Source: Devosia sp. Root685 (GTDB taxonomy: Bacteria; Pseudomonadota; Alphaproteobacteria; Rhizobiales; Devosiaceae). Taken from it: a stretch of 64,000 bases of DNA. Shown here one piece after another: positions 7,612 through 15,972 of this stretch (position 1 is its first letter; every line of letters begins with the position of its first letter). The stretch spans positions 1,118,871-1,182,870 of the forward strand of contig NZ_LMHK01000001.1 in NCBI RefSeq assembly GCF_001427875.1. Reading direction: 5' to 3'. The notes under the pieces are model-generated. The model did no database searches and had not been told where the DNA came from. It saw only the letters and a program-made list of their open reading frames with translations. The position numbers and the translations under genes are program-made.

Positions 7612-8361
7612 TTAGACTCCGTAGCCCTTGAGAGCGGCAGCCGCATTGCGTGCAAAACGAATGGCGTCACTCGGCTTGTCATGCTCGGCGACGAAGTAGC
7701 GCGCCTTGGTCTTGGCTTTGATCTGGTTGATGTAATTCGGCCAGTCGAGCGTGCCGGTGCCGACGTCGGCCCAGCCATCTTCGTCGGTCTTTTCGCCGGC
7801 GGGAGCGATATCCTTGACGTGGACGGCCGTGATGCGGCTACCGAGCTTATCGATCCAGAAGAGAGGATCTTCATTGGCACGGACGACCCAGGCGAGGTCC
7901 ATTTCCCACTGCGTGTCCGGGGAGGCGTCGAGGATCAGTTCCACCGGCGTCTTGCCATTGGCGTCCTTGATGAACTCCCAATGGTGATTGTGATAGCCAA
8001 AGCCCTTGCCGGCGGCCTTGAAGGCGGCAGCGATCCTGGCGAGGCCAGCGGCAAAACCCTGCCAATCGCCAGTGCCATTGCGATAGTCTTCGGACGGCGG
8101 AGCGGGGCAATAGACCGTCTCGATGCCGACGGTTTCAACGATGCGCAGGGCCGCGTCGGTATCTTCGAGCTGGGCATAGCCCATATGGGCGGTCGGCATG
8201 GTCAGGCCGGCATTCTTGAGGCTCGTGGCCAGGGCGGCAGGATCGGCAAACTGACCGCCCCAACCTTCGACCTGGGTATAGCCAAGCCCGGCAAGGGTCT
8301 TGAGCGTTTCGTCCAGCGACGCTTCATTGCGCGCGCTGTAAAGCTGATAGGAAAAGTCCAT
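7612..8361 (-). CDS. Sugar phosphate isomerase/epimerase family TIM-barrel protein (2)
   Basis: Short TIM barrel (249 residues) of the AP-endonuclease-2-like family. Metal-site segments are GYHNHHWEF, WEMDLAWVVRANEDP, AVHVKDIAP and FVAEHDKPSD, so a divalent metal site is expected. The ATG at 8361 is chosen over an adjoining GTG because AGAGG is better spaced. The stop is separated from the ATG of dehydrogenase 2 by a single base. It differs in length and in its opening strand (MDFSYQLYSARNE) from isomerase 1, so the two are not recent duplicates and probably catalyse consecutive steps. Confidence 0.88.
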   Translation of the reverse strand: MDFSYQLYSARNEASLDETLKTLAGLGYTQVEGWGGQFADPAALATSLKNAGLTMPTAHMGYAQLEDTDAALRIVETVGIETVYCPAPPSEDYRNGTGDWQGFAAGLARIAAAFKAAGKGFGYHNHHWEFIKDANGKTPVELILDASPDTQWEMDLAWVVRANEDPLFWIDKLGSRITAVHVKDIAPAGEKTDEDGWADVGTGTLDWPNYINQIKAKTKARYFVAEHDKPSDAIRFARNAAAALKGYGV

Positions 8362-8529
8362 CACAGGCCTCTTTAGTGTGTTGCATGCGACTGCATCGAG
8401 AGATGCCAGATAACCAGACCGGGCGGCGCGTTCGCGTCACAAGGGCAGGTCTATTGCCGCAAAAGTAAGCCGCCGGCCGTCCGGCGGACAAAGCGGCGCC
8501 AGAGATGGCGCCGCCTGAAGATGTAAACG

Positions 8530-9612
<1,083 letters not shown>

Positions 9613-9616
9613 TGGG

Positions 9617-10549
9617 TTATCCCTTCACCGCACCAGCGGCAATGCCGCGAACGAACCACTTGCCGGATATGAAATAGACGGCGAGCGGCACAAGGCCGGT
9701 CAGTACGGTGGCGGCCATGTTCACGTTGTATTCGGGCGTGCCCTGGGCCGAGTTGACGATATTGTTGAGCTGGACGGTCATCGGGGCGTTCTGCGTGCCG
9801 GCGAAGACGACGCCGAACAGGAAGTCGTTCCAGATGCCGGTGATCTGCAGGATCAGCGCCACGACGAAGATCGGCAGCGACATGGGGAGCATGATCTCGA
9901 AGAAAATGCGCCAGAACCCTGCCCCATCGACGCGAGCCGCCTTGAACAATTCCTGCGGCAGCGAGGCAAAATAATTACGGAACAGCAGGGTCAGGATCGG
10001 CATGCCGAAGACGGTGTGGATCAGAATGACGGCCTGAAGAGTGCCGAAAATCTTCATCTCACGCGTGATCATCACCAGCGGATAGAGCATCACCTGATAG
10101 GGGATGAACGAGCCGAAGATCAGAATGGCGAAGAAGATTTCGGAGCCCTTGAAACGCCAGTTGATCAGCGCATAGCCGTTTACCGCGGCAATGAAGATCG
10201 AGACGATGGTGGAGGGAATGGTGATCTTCACCGAGTTCCAGAAGCCGGGGGAAAGACCCTGGCAATTGAGACCCGTACAGGCGCTGCTCCAGGCTTTTAC
10301 CCAGGCATCGAAATTGGGCGCCTGCGGCAGAGCAAAGATATTGCCGAAGCGGATTTCCGGCATGGTCTTGAGCGAGGTCACGACCATCACGTAGAGCGGG
10401 AAGAGGTAGTAGAGCGAGAAGAAGAACAGTACCGAGTAGATGACGATCTTACGCGGGGTGAAGAACGGCTTGGGACGCGGGCCACGGGCTTCGACGACTT
10501 CGCCTGAGGTTGCGGGCGCGGAACCGGCCATGGTTGCGGTCTGGCTCAT
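9617..10549 (-). CDS. Carbohydrate ABC transporter permease (MalG type)
   Basis: Inner-membrane permease of 310 residues with six predicted membrane segments, the first near residues 33-52. The EAA loop that contacts the ATPase is visible as LFKAARVDGAGFWRIFFEIMLP. The ATG at 10549 overlaps the stop of the preceding permease in an ATGA, and a purine-rich AAGGGGAAA precedes it. A cytoplasmic N-terminal tail of about 30 residues precedes the first helix. It forms the membrane channel with the MalF-type subunit. Confidence 0.94.
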   Translation of the reverse strand: MSQTATMAGSAPATSGEVVEARGPRPKPFFTPRKIVIYSVLFFFSLYYLFPLYVMVVTSLKTMPEIRFGNIFALPQAPNFDAWVKAWSSACTGLNCQGLSPGFWNSVKITIPSTIVSIFIAAVNGYALINWRFKGSEIFFAILIFGSFIPYQVMLYPLVMITREMKIFGTLQAVILIHTVFGMPILTLLFRNYFASLPQELFKAARVDGAGFWRIFFEIMLPMSLPIFVVALILQITGIWNDFLFGVVFAGTQNAPMTVQLNNIVNSAQGTPEYNVNMAATVLTGLVPLAVYFISGKWFVRGIAAGAVKG

Positions 10550-11487
10550 GTGCGTTTCCCCTTGCCGCCGAATTCGAGATAGGCCCACGGGACCATGATG
10601 ATCAGAACGGTGAGCAGCATCATGGTGGCAGCGGCCAGACCCTGGCCGATATTGCCGCCCGAGAACATGTAGTTGAAAACGTATTTTGCCGGCACTTCCG
10701 AGGAAATGCCCGGACCGCCATTGGTCAGCGCCACGACAAGATCATAAAGACGGACAACGCCCGAGCCGAGGATCACGATGGCGGTGATGAGCACGCCGCG
10801 CATCATCGGAATGACGATGGAGATATAGGTGCGCCAGGTGGGGATGCCGTCAACGCGCGCGGCTTTCCACACTTCGTCATCGACGCCGCGGAGCCCGGCG
10901 AGCATCAGCACCATGCAAAAGCCCGTGCCGTGCCAGAGGCCGGCAATGAGCATGGCAAACAGCACCATGCGCGGATTGGCGATCCAATCGAAGGAGAAAT
11001 TGGTCCAGCCCAAGTTTCGCAGGGTGCCCTGCAGGCCCAGGGTTGGGTTCATGATCCACTGCCACACAAGGCCCGTCACGATGAACGAGAGGGCGAAGGG
11101 GTAGAGCATGATGGTGCGGAAGGCGCTTTCGAAGCGGATTTTCTGATCGATCAGAACGGCGAGAAGAAAGCCGATGACCAGCGTGAAAACCAGCGACATC
11201 GAGCCGTAGAGAACCAGGTTCCAGACCGACACGTTCCAGCGCGAAGTGGCGAAAAGGCGCTCGTATTGGTCAAAGCCGACGAACTTGCCGGTGGGCAGGA
11301 GCTTGGAATTGGTGAACGAATAGTAGACCGTCCAGATGGTACAGCCGACGAACACCACCAGCACCGTTGCCACCATGGGCAGAGCTGCAATTTTGGCGGG
11401 CAGGTTGTGGAAGAATAATCTTTGCAGCAGGCCGGGACGATCTACCGTCTCGATGCCAGCCTCCATGGGAGCGGCAGTGTCCGCCAT
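10546..11487 (-). CDS. Carbohydrate ABC transporter permease (MalF type)
   Basis: Inner-membrane permease of 313 residues with six predicted helices, the first at about 35-55 (IAALPMVATVLVVFVGCTIW). The EAA loop reads VWKAARVDGIPTWRTYISIVIP. The ATG at 11487 is chosen because GGAGAG lies close upstream and the N-terminal tail has family length. It overlaps the next gene by four bases (ATGA), indicating translational coupling with the MalG-type partner. Confidence 0.94.
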   Translation of the reverse strand: MADTAAPMEAGIETVDRPGLLQRLFFHNLPAKIAALPMVATVLVVFVGCTIWTVYYSFTNSKLLPTGKFVGFDQYERLFATSRWNVSVWNLVLYGSMSLVFTLVIGFLLAVLIDQKIRFESAFRTIMLYPFALSFIVTGLVWQWIMNPTLGLQGTLRNLGWTNFSFDWIANPRMVLFAMLIAGLWHGTGFCMVLMLAGLRGVDDEVWKAARVDGIPTWRTYISIVIPMMRGVLITAIVILGSGVVRLYDLVVALTNGGPGISSEVPAKYVFNYMFSGGNIGQGLAAATMMLLTVLIIMVPWAYLEFGGKGKRT

Positions 11488-11581
11488 GTGTCTCTCCAAG
11501 AGCACGTGGCCGACCTTGTCGAGCAAGGCCGACCACGGATTTCAAAGGCGGGAGCGTACTCCCGCCAGGCTAGACGACGGC

Positions 11582-12823
11582 TTAGTCAGCCGACTCGATG
11601 ATCGAGGCATAGCGCTCGATGTAATCATCGACAGTGATGCTGTCGTCGGCGAGGAACTCGGTGTTGAGATCCTGCGTCTGCTGCTGGGTGTCGCTCGAGA
11701 GCGCGAAGTCACCGGAGGGCAGCAGGCCGTTCTTGAGGAGGCCGAGAGCCTTCTGCATGCACGGATTGGCAGCCGAGAGGTCGATGTCCGTACGGATCGG
11801 CATGGAACCCTTGACCAAGTTGAACTTGAGCTGGGCTTCAGGCGAGATCAGGATACGGGCAAGCTGGTTCTGGGCTTCGATCACGGCCGGGTCAGTGCCT
11901 TCAGGCAGAACCGGGAAGTAGAACGAGTCGCCGCCGCCGGTCAGCTGGTCACCCAGGCCAAGAGCGGGGAGACATTCGTAGTCCTTGCCGGGGACGCCGC
12001 CAGCAACCTGAAGGTCGCCCTGCAGCCAGTCGCCGTGGATGTTGCCGGCAGCAGTGCCTTCGAGCAGCTGCGTACCAACGTCGCCGAAGGACGGCACCAT
12101 GGTTTCAGGCGAGATCACCTTGCGCAGCTCGTCGAGAGCCACGGCAACCTTGCGGAATTCCGGCCCGCGAACGGCTTCGGCATCCTTGTCGCGGTTGATG
12201 GCGAGGACGAGGTCCGAACCACCAAGACCCGACATCAGAACGCCCGGAATGCCCGAGAACGGCCAGCCGGTGGCAAGGCCGAACGGCAGGATGCCGGCTT
12301 CTTCGAGAGCAGGCCAGGAGGCAACATATTCGTCCCAATTGGTCGGAACGGGCTGGCCGATCTTTTCATAGGCCTTGGTGGAGAGCCACAGCCAATCCCA
12401 CGAGTGGATATTGATCGGCAGGCAGTAGAGACCACCTTCGTAGCGGCACGGCTCGAGCAGGCTCTGATCGACGTAGAAGCTGTCGATATCCATGTCAGCA
12501 ACGACGTCGGTCAGGTCGCGGATCAGGCCGGCCTGGATGAGCTCTTCGGCGTCACGGCCGGTGTTCATCTGCGTTGCGCCCATCGGGTCGCCACCGATGA
12601 TACGGCTGATGATGACCGGGTTGGCGCCAGTGCCGGAACCGGCAAGCGCGGAGTCGACCCAGGTATTGCCGGTTTCGGCTTCAAAAACCTTGGCAAACTC
12701 GGCGATGGCAGCGGCTTCACCAGCCGACGTCCACCAGTGAGTCACTTCGAGATCGACGGCAAATGCAGACGTCGAACCGAGCAGCGCGGTTGCCATTGCG
12801 GCAACCACTGCAAACTTCTTCAT
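11582..12823 (-). CDS. ABC transporter substrate-binding protein, sugar (family 1)
   Basis: Periplasmic sugar-binding protein of 413 residues, first gene of the transporter operon. A Sec signal peptide (MKKFAVVAAMATALLGSTSA) is cleaved after about AFA at residue 22. The mature protein opens with LEVTHWWTSAGEAAAI, the pattern of the glucose/mannose-type binding proteins, and contains PINIHSWDWLWLS and GDWLQGDLQ. GGGAGGA lies nine bases before the ATG. Its promoter carries two LacI-type operators. The sequence style suggests a mono- or disaccharide ligand, but the ligand is not established. Confidence 0.93.
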   Translation of the reverse strand: MKKFAVVAAMATALLGSTSAFAVDLEVTHWWTSAGEAAAIAEFAKVFEAETGNTWVDSALAGSGTGANPVIISRIIGGDPMGATQMNTGRDAEELIQAGLIRDLTDVVADMDIDSFYVDQSLLEPCRYEGGLYCLPINIHSWDWLWLSTKAYEKIGQPVPTNWDEYVASWPALEEAGILPFGLATGWPFSGIPGVLMSGLGGSDLVLAINRDKDAEAVRGPEFRKVAVALDELRKVISPETMVPSFGDVGTQLLEGTAAGNIHGDWLQGDLQVAGGVPGKDYECLPALGLGDQLTGGGDSFYFPVLPEGTDPAVIEAQNQLARILISPEAQLKFNLVKGSMPIRTDIDLSAANPCMQKALGLLKNGLLPSGDFALSSDTQQQTQDLNTEFLADDSITVDDYIERYASIIESAD

Positions 12824-12919
12824 AGGAATGTCCTCCCAACGAACACGAGGGGCTATGTACCCCATTCATGCCGCCGACCTGCGGGTCCCCGTTTCCTCCA
12901 GACACCCCGACCGGCCGCG

Positions 12920-12967
12920 TGTAATCGATTGCATAACTAATCGAAACTGGTTGTGCAATCGATTTCA
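12920..12967. promoter_or_regulatory. Promoter of the sugar ABC operon with two LacI operators
   Basis: Two sites match the LacI-family consensus TGNAANCGNTTNCA exactly: TGTAATCGATTGCA (12920-12933) and TGCAATCGATTTCA (12954-12967), 34 bases apart. On the minus strand TTGCAC (complement of 12953-12958) and TATGCA (complement of 12930-12935) are separated by 17 bases, so one operator covers the -35 and the other the -10. On the plus strand TTGTGC (12951-12956) and CATACA (12975-12980) may drive the divergent regulator. This is a layout for simultaneous repression of both directions. Confidence 0.75.
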
Positions 12968-13051
12968 GGAGTTTCATACACGTCTTGCGGACCTGTCAAG
13001 ATCGTTTTAGACAGAATGCCATCCTGACAGCGAGAGGGGGCGCTGCCGGAC

Positions 13052-14116
13052 GTGACTATGGAAAGAAAAACACCGACGATTCAAGACGTTGCGCGATTCG
13101 CCAACGTCTCAACAGCCACGGTCAGCCGTGCGCTCTCCTCGCCCGAAAAGGTGAGCGAGGGAACCCGTGCCCGCGTTTCCGAGGCTGTGCGTGTAACCGG
13201 TTACACGCTCAACCAAGCCGGCCGCTCATTGCGGCAGCGCTCGGCAAAGACCATCCTCGTCGCCCTGCCCGATATTAGGAATCCTTTCTTCTCGTCCATC
13301 CTCGATGCGATCGAGCGCGAGGCGGCGACGCGTGGTTATGGCGTGCTGGTGCTGAACCTTTATTTCGGACACGAAACCATCCGCCGGCTGCAGGATTTTC
13401 TGCTTTCGAACCGGGCCGACGGATTGCTGCTGCTGGATGGTTCGGTGGACACTTACCTGCTCCAGACACTCTCGAGTCAGGCCGGGGCCATCCCCATCGT
13501 CGTTGCGTGCGAAGAAATCCCCAATTCGGGTTTTCATACCGTACTCACCGACAATGTGGATGCCGCCGAGCGGGCGACGCAACACCTGATCGACCTCGGT
13601 CACCGGCGAATCGGTCATCTCCTGGGGCCGGAGCATAATGTCGTGTCGCGTGAGCGGTTTACCGGGTTTGCGCGGGCCCTCGCCGCCGCCGGGCTATCTC
13701 CCGTTCCCGAGTGGAATTTTCGGGGGAATTTCGACATGGAAAGCGGCTTTTCCGCTGCGGCGCGTTTTCTCTCGATGACGGAGCGGCCCACCGCCATTTT
13801 TGCGGCCAATGACGAATCGGCCATCGGCTTTCTCTCCGGCCTGCGGCAGCACGGGATCATCTGTCCGCGCGACATTTCCGTGGTGGGTTTCGACGACCTC
13901 GGAGTGGCGCCGCATTATGTGCCGCCACTGACGACGATGCGCCAGCCGCGCGAGGCCCTGGGCCGTATGGCTGCGGAGGCGCTGATCGATGTCGTGGAGG
14001 ATCCCGAAGCCCTCGGCATGCCGCTCAGGATCGTGCTGCGCTCTGAACTGGTGGTGCGGGAAAGCACGGCGAGAATGGCCCGTGTGGATATGGAAGGCGG
14101 GAACCGCTCTTCTTGA
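13052..14116 (+). CDS. LacI family transcriptional regulator of the sugar operon
   Basis: Regulator of about 354 residues. The helix-turn-helix (TIQDVARFANVSTATVSRAL) lies at residues 8-27, followed by hinge and effector domain (LVALPDIRNPFFSSILDAIE, ISVVGFDDLGVAPHYVPPLT). A GTG at 13052 is preferred because GAGGGGG ends 11 bases upstream; an ATG at 13058 would place the RBS 17 bases away. The gene is divergent from the sugar-binding protein gene, and the intergenic region has two exact LacI-type operators, so it most likely represses the import operon and itself. Inducer unknown. Confidence 0.92.
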   Translation: MTMERKTPTIQDVARFANVSTATVSRALSSPEKVSEGTRARVSEAVRVTGYTLNQAGRSLRQRSAKTILVALPDIRNPFFSSILDAIEREAATRGYGVLVLNLYFGHETIRRLQDFLLSNRADGLLLLDGSVDTYLLQTLSSQAGAIPIVVACEEIPNSGFHTVLTDNVDAAERATQHLIDLGHRRIGHLLGPEHNVVSRERFTGFARALAAAGLSPVPEWNFRGNFDMESGFSAAARFLSMTERPTAIFAANDESAIGFLSGLRQHGIICPRDISVVGFDDLGVAPHYVPPLTTMRQPREALGRMAAEALIDVVEDPEALGMPLRIVLRSELVVRESTARMARVDMEGGNRSS

Positions 14117-14166
14117 GCGCGCAGGCATTTCCTTTTTCGCCAGATCAGCTAAAGGAAAGCGCGTGC

Positions 14167-14243
14167 GGTCCCGTAGCTCAGCTGGATAGAGCAGCAGCCT
14201 TCTAAGCTGAAGGTCACAGGTTCGAGTCCTGTCGGGATCGCCA
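14167..14243 (+). tRNA. tRNA-Arg (anticodon TCT)
   Basis: A 77-base cloverleaf. The acceptor arms GGTCCCG and CGGGATC pair with one G-U, the D-arm contains AGCTCAGCTGGATAGAGC, the anticodon loop is CTTCTAA (anticodon TCT), the T-arm is ACAGG-TTCGAGT-CCTGT, and CCA is encoded at 14241-14243. It reads AGA/AGG codons. Confidence 0.96.
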
Positions 14244-14392
14244 GATTTTCCGATCTTCTTTGATTTTGTTGGGCAAACCGGTCATTTTCCGTGCAACTTG
14301 CCGGCGGTGTCGCATTGCGGCCGTGGCAATGAACGATGGTGCGCCGCGCGGGCGGACCTCGAAAACGACGTGAATTTAGGAGACTTGCTGAA

Positions 14393-14836
14393 ATGGCCGA
14401 GCTGAGTGCAATGGAGATCAACGAACTCCTCAGCGTGCTGCCGCACCGCTTTCCCATGCTGATGCTGGACCGGATCATCGAGATCGACGGCGACGACAGC
14501 GCCATCGGGGTAAAATGCATCACCATCAATGAACCCTGGGCGCAGGGGCATTTTCCGGGCCAGCCCATCTTTCCGGGCGTGCTGATCATCGAGGCCATTG
14601 CCCAAACGGCAGGCGCAATAGCCATGCGCGGGGCGGACGACACCGCCAATTCCATGCTGCTGCTTGGCGTGGATCAGGCCAAATTCAGGAGCCCGGCGCT
14701 TCCCGGCGACGTGCTGCATTTTCATGTGACCAAGGAACAGCGCCGCCGGCAGGTTGGCCGCTATCGCGGCATCGCCAAGGTCGGCGAGCGCGTTGTCGCC
14801 GAGGCGCTTATCACGGCCATGTTTGTCCCGAGCTAG
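14393..14836 (+). CDS. fabZ: 3-hydroxyacyl-ACP dehydratase FabZ
   Basis: Hot-dog fold dehydratase of 147 residues for the elongation cycle of fatty acid synthesis. The catalytic residues are in place: H53 in GHFPGQPIFPGVL and E67 in LIIEAIAQTAG. The N-terminal LLSVLPHRFPMLMLDRI is typical. TAGGAGA lies nine bases before the ATG at 14393. The gene stands alone after tRNA-Arg rather than between lpxD and lpxA where many alphaproteobacteria keep fabZ; it may be the only or a second copy. No neighbours indicate another role, but a dedicated dehydratase of the same fold cannot be excluded. Confidence 0.85.
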   Translation: MAELSAMEINELLSVLPHRFPMLMLDRIIEIDGDDSAIGVKCITINEPWAQGHFPGQPIFPGVLIIEAIAQTAGAIAMRGADDTANSMLLLGVDQAKFRSPALPGDVLHFHVTKEQRRRQVGRYRGIAKVGERVVAEALITAMFVPS

Positions 14837-14960
14837 GTTTCGGCGAAGCCGAGGCATGGTTCCGACCGTCTTTGATCGCCGCGAAGCCGAGGGCTGTTTC
14901 CAGGCGGGCCTGTAGAGCGTTTCACTGTTCAAACGTAACGCTTCCGGGTGAAATTCCAGC

Positions 14961-15040
14961 TGTCATCCCGGGCTCGACCCGGGATCCGTCCTGAAATCTC
15001 GAGATGGGCCCCGGCGTAAAGCCGGGGTGACAATCCGAGT
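14961..15040. repeat. GGGCCCCGGC/GCCGGGGTGAC dispersed repeat, copy 1
   Basis: Two successive hairpins: TCCCGGG-CTCGA-CCCGGGA and GGCCCCGGC-GTAAA-GCCGGGG, followed by TGACAA. Related copies lie at 35034-35071 and 60976-61056. It is noncoding and separates fabZ from the convergent response-regulator gene, where it may end transcription. Confidence 0.8.
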
Positions 15041-15072
15041 TGGTGGGGGCATCGGACGGAAAGGGAAGGGAT

Positions 15073-15972
15073 CTAGTCCCACAATACCCTTACGGACATG
15101 GTTGCCGCGGCGGTGCGGTTTTCGATGCCGAGTTTTTCGAAGATTTGCTCGAGGTGCTTGTTGATGGTGCGGGGGGAAAGCTGGAGGATTTCGGCGATTT
15201 CCTTGTTGGACTTGCCGTGGGTGAGCCAAAGCAGAACTTCAGCTTCCCGCAGGCTGATGTCGAAGGCGGCGACGAGACGCTCCTCGCCGGTGCCGACGGC
15301 GCGGTCGATGAGGCGCAGGAGCGTGGTGCCTTCGCCGCGCCGTTCCATGATGCGGAATTCCACCGCGCGATCGAAGCGCCGGTAGAGCCGCACGAGATCC
15401 TGGCTCTCCTTTTCGAGCATCCACTGCTTGAGTTCCCAGGGCAATGCCGCCCCTTCCTCGGGCCGGAGGCCGATGCGCGTCAGCAATTCCTGGGCCTGGG
15501 GCGTGGCCCAGGCGATGGCGCCGGTATCATCCACCGCAACGATGCGCCGGCCGATGGAATCGAGCGCATCGCGGGCCGAACGCGTCTTGCGCGAATTGGC
15601 CAGGTGGACCCGCATGCGCGCGAAAAGCTCGCTCAGAATGATCGGCTTTGAGACGAAATCGACGCCGCCACAGGCCAGCGCCTTGACCACATGCTCGCTG
15701 TCATTGCGCCCGGTCATGAACACCACGGGCAAATCGGAAAGGCCCATTTCCGTCTTGAGCACCCGGCAGACTTCAAAGCCATCCATGCCGGGCATGATGG
15801 CATCGAGAAGGATGATATCGGGGCTGGTTTCGCCGATCATCGAAAGGGCACCGCGGCCATCGGCGGCCCGAAGCGGGGTCATGCCTTCGAATTCGAGCGC
15901 ATCGGACAGCATTGTCAGCGTATCGGGCTGATCGTCGACGATGAGGACTTTTGGAGCACCAGCAGGCATCAT
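15073..15972 (-). CDS. Response regulator: receiver, PAS-like middle domain, LuxR-type helix-turn-helix
   Basis: Cytoplasmic regulator of 299 residues. The receiver domain (8-125) has the acidic pair D13-D14, phosphoacceptor D57 (ILLDAIMPGMDGF) and K109 (SKP). Residues 130-215 look PAS-like. A LuxR/FixJ helix-turn-helix occupies about 231-285 (LREAEVLLWLTHGKSNKEIA, LSPRTINKHL). The ATG at 15972 overlaps the stop of the permease-kinase gene (ATGATG carrying TGA), with GAGGAG upstream, so it is translationally coupled to its presumed kinase. Likely targets are the divergent urt-fmd genes. FixJ-type output fits activation rather than repression; this is inference. Confidence 0.92.
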   Translation of the reverse strand: MMPAGAPKVLIVDDQPDTLTMLSDALEFEGMTPLRAADGRGALSMIGETSPDIILLDAIMPGMDGFEVCRVLKTEMGLSDLPVVFMTGRNDSEHVVKALACGGVDFVSKPIILSELFARMRVHLANSRKTRSARDALDSIGRRIVAVDDTGAIAWATPQAQELLTRIGLRPEEGAALPWELKQWMLEKESQDLVRLYRRFDRAVEFRIMERRGEGTTLLRLIDRAVGTGEERLVAAFDISLREAEVLLWLTHGKSNKEIAEILQLSPRTINKHLEQIFEKLGIENRTAAATMSVRVLWD

